Notes under the pieces: generated by a model
What the model saw: the letters and a program-made list of their open reading frames with translations, nothing else
Database searches by the model: none
What the model was told of the DNA's origin: nothing
Position numbers and translations under genes: made by a program
Shown here: positions 1 through 11,200 of the stretch, one piece after another
Position numbering within the stretch: the first letter of the stretch is position 1
How the letters are laid out: each line of letters begins with the position of its first letter
Source of the DNA: Falciphora oryzae
Taxonomy: Eukaryota > Ascomycota > Sordariomycetes > Magnaporthales > Magnaporthaceae
Length of the DNA stretch: 20,950 bases
NCBI GenBank assembly: GCA_000733355.1
Contig: JNVV01000045.1
Coordinates: 204,568 to 225,517, forward strand
Reading direction: 5' to 3'

Positions 1-1
1 C

Positions 2-790
2 CAGAAGCGTGACCTTGAAGCTCGTGACCCGGCCCGCCGCCCCGGCCGCAGCTCGTGGTCCTCCAGGGCCAACAACTTCGCCCAGGTTGGTGCTGCCGCT
101 GCTCAGATCGCCCAGTCTGCCGAGCAGGTCCGCCTTGCCCGCGAGGCTGCCAAGCAGCAGCAGCAGCAGCCGGCCCAGAAGCGTGACCTCGAGACCCGCG
201 ACCCCGCCCGGAGGCCCAGCCGCCCCAGCTCCAGCCGCCCCAGCCCCAGCCGCTCCAGCCGCTCCCAGAGGGCCGCCAACCTGGCCGAGGCCGGTTCTGG
301 TCTTGCTCGGATCGCCCAAACTGCTGAGGAGATCCGCCTGGCCCGCGAGGCTGCCAAGCAGCAGCAGCAGCCGGCCCAGAAGCGTGATCTTGAGGCCCGT
401 GATCCCCGCCGCAAGCCCAGCCGCCCCAGCTCTAGCCGCCCCAGCTCCAGCCGCTCCGGAAGGGCCGCCAACCTAGTCGGTGTCGGTGCTGCCGCTGCTC
501 AGATCGCCCAGTCTGCCGAGGAGATCCGCCTTGCCCGCGAGGCTGCCAAGCAGCAGCAGCAGCAGCCGGCCCAGAAGCGTGACCTCGAGACCCGCGACCC
601 CGCCCGGAGGCCCAGCCGCCCCAGCTCCAGCCGCTCCAGCCGCTCCCAGAGGGCCGCCAACCTGGCCGGCGCCGGTGCTGCCCTTGCCGAGACCGCCAGG
701 GCCATCGAGATGGCCCGCCTCGCTGGCAAGACCCCTGCCCAGCCTGCTGAGACTACCCCCCAGACTGCTGAGACTACCCCCCAGACTGCC
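2..790 (+). repeat. Tandem in-frame coding repeats of about 174-201 bp
   Basis: Three spacings between successive QKRDLE starts are 174, 201 and 195 bp, followed by a diverged fourth unit ending in QRRD at 791-802. The units keep the same order of modules (KR site, RS/SP stretch, helix, polyQ) and differ by point changes and small in-frame indels, mainly in the SRPSSSRP stretch and in CAG number (5, 4, 5). Confidence 0.85.
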
Positions 791-853
791 CAGCGCCGCG
801 ACGTTGCCGAGGAGCCCATGGTTGCTCGCCGCGCTGTCTCCTTCTCGGCTTAG
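2..853 (+). CDS. Kex2-site repeat protein, 3' part (5' end outside window)
   Basis: An open frame runs from the window edge to TAG at 851-853, about 283 residues. It has no in-window start because the gene begins upstream. It consists of units of 58, 67 and 65 residues, each opening with QKRDLE[A/T]RDP (codons for Q at 2, 176, 377 and 572). Each unit continues with an R/S/P-rich stretch (PSRPSSSR type), then RAANL, then an amphipathic segment (AEEIRLAREAAK) and a run of 4-5 CAG-encoded glutamines. The last unit diverges into PAETTPQTAETTPQT, then QRRD and ARRAVSFSA at the end. Lys-Arg/Arg-Arg between units is the classic Kex2 processing signal, so the layout resembles fungal Kex2-processed repeat proteins. 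The signal peptide would lie upstream and is not seen. Other frames are also open because of codon composition and are treated as shadows. Function is unknown; a structural repeat protein in which KR is incidental is the alternative. Confidence 0.72.
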   Translation, partial: QKRDLEARDPARRPGRSSWSSRANNFAQVGAAAAQIAQSAEQVRLAREAAKQQQQQPAQKRDLETRDPARRPSRPSSSRPSPSRSSRSQRAANLAEAGSGLARIAQTAEEIRLAREAAKQQQQPAQKRDLEARDPRRKPSRPSSSRPSSSRSGRAANLVGVGAAAAQIAQSAEEIRLAREAAKQQQQQPAQKRDLETRDPARRPSRPSSSRSSRSQRAANLAGAGAALAETARAIEMARLAGKTPAQPAETTPQTAETTPQTAQRRDVAEEPMVARRAVSFSA

Positions 854-1695
854 ATGCGCTCCTTTGCGTGACTAAGCTGTGAAGCCAACACTACGAGTTC
901 CCTTTCTTCTTCTTTTTTTTGTGGTTGTTGTAGTTGTTTGAGAACCCGCCCCCCTGTGGTGGATTTGTGGAGGGATGTAGTTTTGAGACTCGAAAAAGTA
1001 CGCGCGGGGTTGATATCCATTTGCAAAAGGGTACTCTTGGTCTTGTTCTCGCCTATAGCACTCTAGCAGTCAATCTAAACAATATTGGCCCCGAATATGA
1101 ACTCTCGCCGTGACCTTTTACAAAGTGATGCCTTCGATTGTGCTCCTTGGTGCCCCTGTCTAGAAAGCTCATCGTGGATCTGCTGTTCGAACCTTTGCCT
1201 GTTGTGGTAGATGGCCTGGTGCACATGCCAGATAGTCCGCGCATACTGTCTGTCGTAACCCTAGGTAGTTAGGGAAAGGCCAGGGTTGACTCCGGCTAGG
1301 GCCATCTTTCACGTCGGGCCCGGGACATACAACGCTGGAAACAGCTCGGCTGATTAGCATTGTGGAAGGCGGATTTTGTTTCATGTTGGAAAGCATGGCT
1401 AGTTCCGACATTCAACAAGTTCACAATGCTGATGTGGACGAGGTGCCAGGCTCCCGCAAGTATTAGTTTCGCAGCTATGAATAAATCCAACAGAACAGGC
1501 CAGTGTGTTGAAATTAGTACAGGGGGTTTGAAGCAAAATACCAAGCAATCGCAACCTCTTTTGCACGCACTGATTCTCCAAACTCCTACACCGGTCTTCT
1601 CCCTTGGTCCCTCCGTGCAGCCTACCCCTATCGTCTCCTGGCAGCAAAAGCTCTCTCCCGACTACGCCGGACTGCGACTTGTGTGTCGAGTCTGC
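854..1695. other. Intergenic region between convergent genes
   Basis: This stretch holds the 3' flanks of the repeat protein (+) and of the FAS1 gene (-). A T-rich run lies near 900-930. No reading frame here has coding character, splice structure or a recognisable domain, and no RNA gene was seen. Confidence 0.6.
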
Positions 1696-3226
1696 TCACC
1701 AGTTGGCGAACAGCGCGGCGGCACCAAAGAGGGCGGCCGCGGCGGCGACGCCGGTGTTGACGGAGGAGAAGGAGGAGGCGGCGCTGCGGGGGCCTCCCGA
1801 GGGGTTGCCGCCGTTGTTCCCGCCGTTGTTCCCGCCGCTGCCGCTGCCGGGGTTGCCGCCGCTGCCGTTGCCGTTGCCGCCGTTGCCGTTGCCGCCGTTG
1901 CCGCTGCCGGGGCCATCGGTGGGCTCGGGGCCGGCGACGCCCGAGGTGAAGGGCACGCCGTTGGGGCCGTTGGTGGCGTCGGCGAAGGCGGGCGAGCCGG
2001 TGGTGGCCGAGGCGGCGGGGCGGGCCGAGGTGCTCTCGGGGTTGAGGACGCTGTGGAGGGAGAGAAAACAAACGTTTGTTAGGATCTCTTTGAGTGCAGG
2101 GTGTACGCGGGTGAAAATATCAGGTCGCGGGGTGAGATGGGTACTTACTTGTCAATGACGTACATGACGCCGTTGTTGGTCAGCAAGTTGGGCCGGACGA
2201 TGCGGGCGCCGTTGACGAACATGACGCCGCTGTTGTTGGTGAAGGTGAGCTGGGCGCCGTTGAGGGTGTTGACGGACTGGTTGCGCAGCTGGCTCGAGTA
2301 GAGCGGCAGCTGGCCGTCGACGACGTGGTAGTTCATGATGCTGGCCAGCTGCTCCGTCGTCAGGTTGCTCTCGAGGCTGCCGATGCGGTTGAAGGCCTCG
2401 TTGCTGGGCACGAACATGGTCACGTCGCGGCGCGTGTCGATGCGGTTGGCCACCGACGCCCGCCGCATGGCGCCCACGGCCGCCGTCAGGTTCATGTCCA
2501 TCATGGTCCGCGTGTCGTTGAGCGGGACAGTCAGGACCCGGTTGACGACGTGGATGGTGCCGCCGGTGAAGTTGACGTTCTGTTGTGTTTGGATAAACTT
2601 CTGTTAGACTCGGGGTGCAAGAGAGGGAGGGTTGGGGCAAGTGTGCGTGGTGCCTACCGAGGTGACGACCCTGGCCATGTCCATCCGGCCCGAGGTGATG
2701 GTGGCGTTGCCATCGGTGCGGTTCATGAGCACGCGCTGGCCGCCCGTGATGTTGGAGTAGGGGGCCAGGTTCAGGGCCGTGTTGACGAGCACGGTGTTGT
2801 CCTTGATGTCAGAGTCGTAGAAGGTGCCGTTGAGCACGTGGTAGCTCAGCAGGGCGGCGACGCCGACGGCGTTGGTCTGGTTGGCCGGCGTTGCGTTGGG
2901 CCCGTTCAGGAAGGCGTTCATGGCCGCATTGTTGGGCGCCAGGAAGGTGACATTCTGGGCTAGCGAGAGCTGAGCCAGGAAGGTCGGCTGCGTCCCGAGG
3001 AGGGCTGGTTGATGCGTATGTTATGTGTCAGTTATGCCGCCTCTCTCTCTCTCTTTCTCACTCTCTATCTGGAAACATCGAGTCCATCTCGCAGGCACTC
3101 ACCGAGCAGGTTGGTAAGATCAGACTGGGAAGCCAGAGCAGTAGCCAGGGGCACAATGCTGACGTTCTGGTTCTGTGCCACGACGCCGCCGGCGAGAGCC
3201 AGAGGCAGAACACGCTTGATCTGCAT
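1696..3226 (-). CDS. Secreted GPI-type fasciclin (FAS1) domain protein, 4 exons
   Basis: Exons on the minus strand are 3103-3226, 2658-3004, 2149-2579 and 1696-2050 (124, 347, 431 and 355 nt; 1257 nt, 418 residues plus stop). All three introns (98, 78 and 98 nt) have GT/AG ends and keep frame. The start ATG (3224-3226) opens a signal peptide (MQIKRVLPLALAGGVVA, cleavage probably before QN). FAS1 domain 1 is about residues 22-176, with NVTFLAPNNAA, YHVLNG (96-101) and GGTIHVVNRVL. Domain 2 is about 180-303, with DVTMFVPSNEAF, NYHVVDG and NGVMYVIDNVL. A low-complexity Gly/Asn/Ser linker and a Ser-rich segment precede a hydrophobic tail (VAAAAALFGAAALFANW), as in GPI-anchored proteins. Many NxT/NxS sites suggest glycosylation. 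FAS1 proteins act in cell-surface adhesion; that role here is inferred from family. The gene stands alone. Confidence 0.93.
3005..3102 (-). other. FAS1 gene intron 1 with (CT)n tract
   Basis: The 98-nt intron starts GTGAGT and ends CAACCAG on the minus strand. It contains a (CT)n microsatellite (plus strand about 3040-3055) and an AACTGAC branch-like site. Splicing joins ...TNLL to ALLGTQ in frame. Confidence 0.85.
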
Positions 3227-3299
3227 GACGAAGATGTGTCTCTTTCCGTCTTGAAGATGAGGTGAGGGGCTTGTCGGAATAGAAAGCGAGAGCGAGGGA

Positions 3300-3320
3300 C
3301 GTAGGGTTTTTATTGCAGAT
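3300..3320 (-). promoter_or_regulatory. AT-rich TATA-like element upstream of FAS1 gene
   Basis: On the minus strand GCAATAAAAACC lies about 85-90 nt before the FAS1 start codon, in an otherwise GC-rich region. The position suits a core promoter with a short leader. The assignment rests only on composition and spacing. Confidence 0.35.
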
Positions 3321-5531
3321 CTCCAAGCTCGGGGTATGCCCTATAGAGCCTGCAAGCCCAAGGGAAACGGACTCTTGGAGGTGTGACAGTAGCGAGGAGC
3401 GAGGGTCTGGTCAGAGGAGGGCGGTTGAAGACTCGACTAACTTGATTACATGTGGAGCAAGCTTCACGATCCGTCAGAAACCTGCCAGGTGCAGTCCATT
3501 TTAAGAACATCTGGCGGCACACCTTCGGCCTCGGTATCACCGTCATGGGCTCGCCGCGGACTTGGCGTCTGTCGCGTGGGAGGTGAACAGACCGCCCATG
3601 CCCACCGCGGAGCCTCTGTGGCGTGGTGGGCGAGCTGTCGTGGCTAGCTGTCGCCATCAGCAGCAGCGCCGGGTAAGCGCCAGAACGCTCTGGGAGGGCA
3701 TTGCCACCTCGGTCTTGGGAGCTGACCTCGGTCGCAAGGCTTCGTCCAAGGAAGGCCAAAGGTGCCCGGGGTATGCATCTGACTGCGAGAGGATGGAGCA
3801 GACGTGCGCTCCCAGTTCAGACGGGGAAAGCAGGTGTAGGCATGCCCATGCGTTTGTTGTAGAGAGGCTCAAGCCGCAGCCGTTGTCCGCGTAGGGAGGA
3901 CGAGCTGGTGTACGAGCCCGGATGGTGATGTCTTGCTGCTGATCTCGTCAGCAGCAGACGCATATCCAGGCGGGCTTCGTGGGCCTCCTAGGTTCGCGCG
4001 CTGGTGGCGTCGATGTCTTCTTTTGTTCTCGGCTCCCTGGCTGTGCGTGGCTCTTGTGGTTGACGCATGGTAGCTTGTGTCTGGTCAGCCGCTATGAAAA
4101 CGATGGTGGTTAGGCTTGGGTAGGCACATACGTTTTCTGTTGTTGGCAGGTGCTGATGTCAGACTCTAGTGCCCTGTTCCTTGTCCCCTCGACCAGAGCC
4201 CTCCTCCCATAGTATCCGTCTGCCCAGAATAAAAGCTCGGCCCGGGAGCTGGGTGGCCGCACAGACTCCCCAAGAAGAGAACCGCAAAGCTCAGACTTTC
4301 GAGATGAACAAAGCGTGCAGGAAAACACCAGCGCTCTCGGCATGTTTCGGCAAATCCCAAGATACTGGATGTCGACTTCCTTGTTCGTGTCATACTCTGC
4401 CAATCCTTCAAACTTTCATACCCCATCATTATTGACCGCTCCTGTATGGTACTCTGCTGAGGCCTTCTCCTGATCCCTGGGACGAACAAAGGACCGGCCC
4501 CGACGCACTGGGAGGCCACGGCGTCTTCCGGATCCCCCAAGTCCCTCAATAAGTCTATCCCGGCATCCGACGGCGAGCCCAGAGAGGGTGTCGGGTACCC
4601 CTGGGTTTCCATTCTGGGCCGCATGCGGAAGCACTGGCGATAAAGAGATGGTGGCCCCTCGCTCCGCTGCCCAAGGCCGGAATGCGTTGAGGGGGAGACA
4701 GAAACCGCGACGACTCCCTCTTCTCTGGATACACGCACACGAATCTCCTTCTGGAGCAGCTTCTCTTGGCAGAACGAGTCGACGGCGTGATACTGCACAC
4801 GCCCGCAACCGTCAAGAGCAGGCACAGGAGCCTACGTAGGCCCGCTGGCTTCTAACAGGCATATGTATTTGGAGCATACGCTGACGACGCAGCTTATGCA
4901 AGAGGACTCGTCTCCTTTGCTCACTCTCCTGTCTCCCGCATGGTAGACTTCCTCCAATATCAGCTCCGCCCCGTTGTCCCGGCCAGATCCGCAACTTGGG
5001 GGCCTGCAGGGCAGACTTTCTCCATACTCTATTAGATCACGTCCGTCCACACGCTCACATGCTGTGATGAGACGTATCCCAGATATGTATTGCAGACCTT
5101 GCTCGGGAGCGATGACGTGACTATTCGACGCCAGGTGCCGCGTCCGCTGCGGCCACCGTCTACCCCATCTCCTCATCATCTCAACTGCTTCGCCCTTGGA
5201 AACCTTAAGCTTTGGCAACGAAAGAGGTTCTCGAGCATCTCTCGTCCCTGGAGTCTCTTATTAATATACCCCAAGGCTGAAGAAAAACTCTCTGGCTTAG
5301 AAATGAGTCCAAAAGCTGAAATCTTGCCCGCGTGAGTATCCTCGAAGTCGCTGAGCTGGGCCTGCGTCCTGTAATCGAAAGCCTTTCCTGGGAGGGTCCA
5401 TGGGTAGGTCGGAGCGGTTACCATCTGGGGAGGAGTAGATGGTGGCGAGTACAGCGGAGTAGCAAAACACATAGTTTGGAGTAGCATTTAATCGATGGAT
5501 TCTTTTCCCCTACCCTGGCAATAACACAGCA
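3321..5531. other. Long stretch with no supported gene
   Basis: About 2.2 kb between the FAS1 promoter and the BTB relic. Several open frames exist (for example 3562-3894 +, 4166-4825 - and 4832-5218 -). They lack signal peptides, recognised motifs and convincing splice continuity, and several overlap on opposite strands as expected in GC-rich DNA. Part of 5176-5487 (-) has a coding-like composition and lies downstream of the BTB relic in the same orientation, but I cannot connect it to that family. Confidence 0.5.
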
Positions 5532-6104
5532 TCAGCATTTGGTGAAACATCGACAGCATGGAAGAATCAGCCCATAAGGCTCAATCCCGCACGCGCCTCC
5601 CAAGCATTTGAGGGAATATCCAGTTCGCCCCTGACGGAGGCTGGTCTCGAGGTTTCTGAGATCTGCGAAGATCTTCCGAAGCGCCCGTTTCCTTGCGGTC
5701 TCGATCTCAGCTGCTCTTGAAGTCAGCAAGAAGTTCTTTTTTGTTCCGTCACCGATGCCGGGCTGGCCATAAATACCAAATACTAGTAATGCTCTGGATG
5801 GGAGGTTCAGTGTTGGCAACGGTCCTCCAATATGGCTAATGGTGGTCTGTGTCGTCATCTGGAAGGTTTCTGAGGCGCGAAACACAGAAGACACGAGTAG
5901 TCAGAGGATGAGATCTCGTCTAGGCTGCCTCGGAAGGTCTTGTCTCAGCTTCGCGACGTAATGGTCAGCGAAAAACTGGACGACCCCGCGGCAGTGGTAA
6001 AAGTCAACGAGGAGGGCGATCTTGGCGAGGTCTGTCTCTGTCTCAGATATATGTGCCCCTTGCTCAGTTGACAGCAGCCACGCCGTATAACAGCCACGCC
6101 ACAT
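5532..6104 (-). pseudogene. Fungal BTB-family protein relic with in-frame stop
   Basis: Two open stretches in the same frame (5901-6104 and 5532-5894) are separated by TGA at 5901-5903. The upstream part contains LAKIALLVDFYHCRGVVQFF and continues to RDLIL. The next part begins LLVSSVFRASETF and later reads ETARKRALRKIF and GRTGYSLKC. This order matches the region after the BTB/POZ fold in a large fungal BTB family, where RDLILW and a GCSFEC-like motif are typical (from memory of the family). The stop sits where the conserved Trp is expected, consistent with TGG to TGA. A frame-neutral 66-nt intron is plausible at 5711-5776 (GTATTT...GCAG). The N-terminal BTB core is not found upstream, and the C-terminus after GRTGYSLKC loses similarity. 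I read it as a truncated, inactivated copy. Confidence 0.6.
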
Positions 6105-6552
6105 ATCAACCCCCTAGGAAGCCCCTATAACCAATATCAGACTTGAGGTGGCATGGTTTACCTGCAGTTCCTCAGCGAGCCTTGCCGTGCGTGCATTGCA
6201 ATGGACAGTTCAGTATGCGACTGTGGGTGAGTGGCCATTAATACAATCCTGCCCCTCTTGTCTAGCCAGGCTAATTAGACTATACATGGAGTTATCCCAT
6301 ATTTCTATGTGTCAGGGCCCCTGATAGCTTAGATAAGAATGACGCCGTCTACAGATCTGCGGCGGTAAACCTGGACCGTTCTTCCGGAAGGAGCTAAACG
6401 CCCCCCGGTTAAGCCAATGCTGGGTCGGGAGTAGGGGCAGGAGAATTCACTGGCGATACATAGCCACAAGGCAACTAAGTATGAGTTTTTCGTGTCTTTC
6501 TAGGATGATGTTTTTTTTTATCTTTTTTTCTTAACTTCACCGGCCCAACTTC
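6105..6552. other. Intergenic: DCP1 3' flank, no gene seen
   Basis: This stretch has T-rich runs near 6510-6535 that would fall just past the DCP1 stop codon. No coding frame or RNA gene is supported. The missing N-terminal half of the BTB relic could have been here but is not recognisable. Confidence 0.5.
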
Positions 6553-7308
6553 CTATGGGCCATGATCATGGGCAGCTTCCTTTGGTCGTCCAAATAAGTC
6601 ACTGAGACTCAGCTTGCGGCCAATAGCCTGCATTGCTGGACCCAGCGATTCCTCAGTTGCGCCAATAGCGCCGACAGTCGTGCCATGCTGAGGCCCAATA
6701 GCGACCTCGCCGGCAGCGCGCACCCTTTTCCAGCGCTCCTCGATGATGCTGGCGTTGCTCTGTCGTGTGTCGTCCTGGTCGGCGTGTATCCACAGTCCAA
6801 GGACCTTATCGGCCGGCTGCTCCCCCGGGCCTGCTGCTGGCTGCTCGAGCCTGAACATAAGCAGCTCGGCCGAGATCTCGTAGCGGTTGACGACAGCTAG
6901 GTCGATGATGACGTTCTCAAGCGCCCGGCGGTTCAGCACGAAGACGCAGCTGCGCGGCAGGTTGCCGGAGCCGGCGAGCGACAGCGGCTCCTGGTCACAC
7001 ACAAACATGGTGCCCTCGACGCCGGCCTTGTCCCAGGCGTTGGTGGCCGGGTCGAACGTGTAGACGACGGCGTTGGCGGCGATCGAGGCGATGGACTGAA
7101 TGCTGGGCAGGTAGCGCTGCAGCACCTTGAGGTTGATCTCGGTGTTGGTCCGGTTCGGCGGCAGCACCTGCGGCGCAGCAGCTCGCGCCTCCATGTACTG
7201 CGCCGCATCGGATTCGTAGTCCGTAGTCACCGCAGTCGCCTTGGCGCCGCCGACGCCGCCGCTGGCGCTGTGTCGGTGCCGCGACTTGCGGGGTGTCGCG
7301 CGGCTCAT
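6553..7308 (-). CDS. DCP1: mRNA-decapping enzyme subunit Dcp1
   Basis: A single open frame of 251 residues starts at ATG 7306-7308 (MSRATPRKSRHRHSASGG). The Dcp1/EVH1-like fold covers about residues 55-196: TEINLKVLQRYLPSIQSIAS (55-74), an AVVYTF strand, NAWDKAGVEGTMFVC (90-104), then FVLNRRALEN and LLMFRLEQ, and an amphipathic WKRV helix. Dcp1 is the activator of the Dcp2 decapping nuclease and acts in cytoplasmic 5'-to-3' mRNA decay and P-bodies (family knowledge). The tail carries LSLSDLFG (233-240), a short leucine-rich motif of the kind used for protein contacts in decay factors (inference). An in-frame gap of about 10 residues (PAAGPGEQPADK) separates the strand LLMFRLE from VLGLWIHAD. 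A 5' leader intron is possible: GTAAAT near 7450 to CCCGCAG just before the ATG. The gene is divergent to the phosphatase gene. Confidence 0.9.
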   Translation of the reverse strand: MSRATPRKSRHRHSASGGVGGAKATAVTTDYESDAAQYMEARAAAPQVLPPNRTNTEINLKVLQRYLPSIQSIASIAANAVVYTFDPATNAWDKAGVEGTMFVCDQEPLSLAGSGNLPRSCVFVLNRRALENVIIDLAVVNRYEISAELLMFRLEQPAAGPGEQPADKVLGLWIHADQDDTRQSNASIIEERWKRVRAAGEVAIGPQHGTTVGAIGATEESLGPAMQAIGRKLSLSDLFGRPKEAAHDHGP

Positions 7309-8252
7309 GTCTGCGGGGATCGGGGTCGGGCTTGCGGCCGAAAGATGGACGGCTACCGGAGAGGACTGTCCTCAGCAACAGCTTGTTAGAAGGACAGACG
7401 AGAGAGATGTTTGAAGCTAGAGCTCCTGGGCATAAGGAGAGCAAGATTTACCTGACGGGAGGTGCCGTTCTGGTGGGGGCGAAGGAGAACTGGAGGCGAG
7501 GATCCTTGCAGCCTCTTGCTATGTCGGTATTGGTGATGCACCGAGTGATTGGGGTATTGTAGATCGCTTTCTCGCTTTCAGACCAAGCAGGGCACCTGCG
7601 CACCTGGTGCGATGCCGCGCGATTTGCAATTTGGCCTGGGGCTGCTGGTATGCTTCGCAGCCGTTGATGCGCGCCGTCGACGGCAGGCAGCCTTCAATGG
7701 TGGAGACGCGCCCGTCGACCAGGGTAATTGTCGCGGGGCCAGGCGCTAACCATAGAATCCATGTGAGCCTGGAGCTGCCCCTGTCGAGTTGGCGGCAGTG
7801 CGAATCGTCTTGACCCCGCCAGGCTGGCCCAGCGAGACGTCACAGGTCGCCCCTTGCCTCCACGGTTCCATCTTTTCTGCCTTCTGCCTTTCAACGTCGC
7901 ATACCAAAACGCGGCGCATTTCTAGGACCAGGCGCGAAACTACAAACCACAAGACAGCAACAAAATAACCACCATGTCGCATTATCGCTTCTCCTCTTGA
8001 CTTGAACTCAACCAGCCACCGCGTCATGATGCGTAGCGCTGGAGCCTTGGACTATCGGAGCTGCGCTGGTTGAATACGCCGCCGGTTCTCTTTGTCAGTG
8101 CTGACTGGCAAGTCGTCGAAAGGGCGAGACCCCGGTGTTTGAACCATCATTTTCCCTCTTTTATCGCCATTCTCTGCCCTTCCCGCGCCCAGACTCGACG
8201 ACAAAGCCCGCCGCAGCGGTGACCTGCGTCTTCAGGTTCCCGCATATTCACC
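7309..8252. promoter_or_regulatory. Divergent promoter region, DCP1 / inositol 5-phosphatase
   Basis: About 944 nt separate the two divergent start codons, so it must hold both promoters and leaders. A near-palindromic GACGTCAC (7836-7843; minus strand GTGACGTC) matches 7 of 8 bases of the ATF/CREB site. Small open frames on both strands (for example 7746-8027 -) show no domain or signal and are not called. Confidence 0.45.
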
Positions 8253-11200
8253 ATGGCGTCCACTACAAGCGCCGATCCACCCGCCGACGCTGGTGACAAT
8301 GCCGATCTCACCTCAAGCCCGCTCTCCCTCCACCGCGCCGTCCATGCCCGCCGCGCCGAATATGTCCGACCACATCGCATGCGCGTCAAAGTGGGCACCT
8401 GGAACGTTGCCGCCTGTACCGGCACAGATAAAGACCTCGCCAACTGGTTTGTGTCCGGCAAGGGCATCGACAAGAGGCTTGCCACCCTTGACGTCACCCG
8501 CAACCCCGCCATCGAGAGGGAGGACACGGCCGACAGTCTCGACGATGACCCCAACGCGATCCGTCTGGTCGGCGGGGACAAGGTCGGTCTCTATGTACTT
8601 GGGCTTCAAGAGGTGGAGGACCTCAATGTCGCCACCCAGTACATGAGAGGCGTTGTATACTCAGACCCCGGCACGATGGACAAATGGAAGATGGCGCTGG
8701 AGGCGGCTCTACCAAAGGGCTACGAGCTAGTTGCCTGCGAGCAGCTGCTTGGCCTATTACTACTGGTTTATGCCTCTCCGGATGTTGCGTCGTCCATCAG
8801 CAACGTCAGTCTGATAACGGTTGGGACTGGTCTCCTTGGATACATGGGCAACAAGGGCGCTGTGGCCGCGCGCATCGTGGTTGGAGAGACTACGCGCATG
8901 ACTTTTATCAACTGCCACCTTGCCAGTGGTCACGATGCCACGTACTTGGACCGCCGGATCTGGGATGTCGGCCAAATCCTCAGCCGGGCGCAGTTCAAGC
9001 CCGTCACCTACCCCGGAAGCAATGGAACCGAGCCAGAGAGGATCGGCGACGAGGACTTTGCCTTCTGGTTCGGCGATCTCAACTTCAGGATGGATGGGTT
9101 GCCAGGAGATGACATCCGGAGGCTCCTGATGCTCCACACCAGGGGCGAGTACGACCTGAGCAAGAAGGGTCACCAGGATACAACCCTGAGCGGGGAGGAT
9201 CCCATCGTTCTGCGCACCTCGGATAGCAGTGACGACCTCACAGATGATGGCTCTACCAAATCCCGGAGCACCGTGGACCCCAACGGAGACGACTCCTCCC
9301 TGTCGCTGCCGGATCCGGACGAATTCATGCCAGACCCCTCAGAAGACCCAGCATCGCTGCAGGCGACGCTAGACTCGCTGCTCCCTCACGACCAGCTCCG
9401 ACGGCTGATGAGGGAGGGCAAGGTTTTTCACGAGGGCTGGAGGGAAGGGCCCATCACGTTTCTGCCCTCGTACAAGTACGACGTGGGCACCGTGGGGCTC
9501 TTCGATACGAGTGAGAAGAAGCGGGCGCCCAGTTGGTGCGATCGAATCCTCTACAGGACCAGGAAGGACAAGGAAGATTACGAGCAGAAGATCAAAGATG
9601 CCGAGGACGCCCGAAAAAAGGACGAGGAGATGAAGTCTAGAGGCATCGACCAAGCGGCCGACGATGACGAGGTATTGTTCGACTACGATCCAGACAACGA
9701 CGGCGACCAGCCTTCCGCTCCGAGCAGTAGCAAAGTGTTCGACTATGACGAGTACGACGAGGATGGAGATGAAGAGTCCGGGGACGATGTGATCACGAAA
9801 GAAGGTTTCCACGACCACATTCACCTCGATATATACACATCCCATCAACGTGTGCAGTCGTCAGACCACAAGCCCGTTATTTCGGTATTTACTCTCGACT
9901 ACGACGCAGCTGTGCCTGAGCTCAAGGCTAAGGTGCACGCGGATGTGGCTCGGGAGCTCGATCGTGCTGAGAACGAGGGTCGGCCGGCGATCACCATCGT
10001 GATGGAGAAGGCTGACCGACAAGATGGCTCGACCAGGCCCTTGGGCCCAGAGTCAGCTGACGATGCCATTGACTTTGGGGACGTGACGTTCCTAAAGAAG
10101 AAGACTTTCTCCATGACCCTCGCCAACACGGGCCGCGTTCCCGCATGCTTCTCGTTTGTGGAGAAGCCTACGACCGACGACCAAGACGGCGGCGCACAGT
10201 GGCTCACCACCTTATTTTTACGCACGGATCTAGGGGAGCAGGCGGAAGACTCTGAGGCTGTTGATCTGGGCAAAGAGGTGACCCTTGAACCCGGCGAGAC
10301 CGTTAACGCCGTGGTCGAGATGTTGGTGGACGAGATCGGCCTCTGCACACGGCTGAACGATGGCCAGGCTTCGCTCGAGGACGTACTAGTTCTGCGAGTG
10401 GAGGATGGCCGAGACCACTTCATCCCGGTGCGCGCCACGTGGATGCCTACATGCATCGGCAGATCGATCGATGAGCTGATACGGGTGCCTGATGGAGGAA
10501 TCCGAGCTCTCGTGAGCCGCCTGTCGGAGGAAAAGGGCAAGGGCAAGGGGGGCAGCAGAGTTGGCTCAATACCATACGAACAAGAAGTTCGCTGTGCAGC
10601 CCCCAAGGAGCTGTTTAAGCTCACGGAGTCTGTGGAGACGCTTACCGAGCGTGCCCTCGCCGACGAGCAAATGCTTGTGGGATGCGAGCTGCCGAGAGAC
10701 AGGCCGGAATGGCCCTTTGACGAGCCGGGGTCCTCTGTAGACCCACGCCGGAACGAGCTGGCCGCCTCGGTAATTGAAATGCTTGACCTGGACAAGAACA
10801 TCGCAGACGCGTTCGAGCCTGAAGTACCTACGATACAGAGACTCGAGGCAGTGACCGAAGTCCTGCTGTTGCTTCTCCGTGGCCTCACCGACGGCGTCAT
10901 CTCCGTACCGCTCTGGGCACGCATCGAGCAGGCCTCTTTGCCCTCGCTAGCCCCCGGCAGCAACGGCAGCGGCGCGATGCTAAACTACACGCAGGATGAG
11001 GACGACAAAGCAGCAGTGCTCGACACCCTGGCGTCAGCACCCAACCACAACATCTCGTTTGTGTTCCTGACGTCGACTCTGGCAAAGGTGCTTGCTGAGC
11101 TCTCGCCATTCGGTAGGGCGGATATGGAGGCGCTCAGGTCGTCCCTGGGCGGCGGGGTCGCCGCCGCCGCCCGCTCCCCCGTGGCCGTCGCACGGCGGTC

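Noticed and set aside
103..819. Minus-strand and alternative plus-strand frames over the repeat protein
   Set aside because: They are shadows of the repetitive GC-rich coding units. Only frame 2 has the regular KR-bounded modules and a natural stop.
3310..5218. Several frames of 80-220 codons on both strands
   Set aside because: They overlap one another, have no signals, domains or splice partners, and are expected by chance in GC-rich DNA.
7746..8027. 93-codon minus-strand frame with a hydrophobic stretch in the divergent promoter
   Set aside because: It lies in the shared upstream region of two well supported genes and has no recognisable domain.
9899..10963. 354-codon antisense frame inside the phosphatase gene
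   Set aside because: Ser/Thr/Arg-rich antisense shadow. The sense strand carries the ASH and GAP-like regions.
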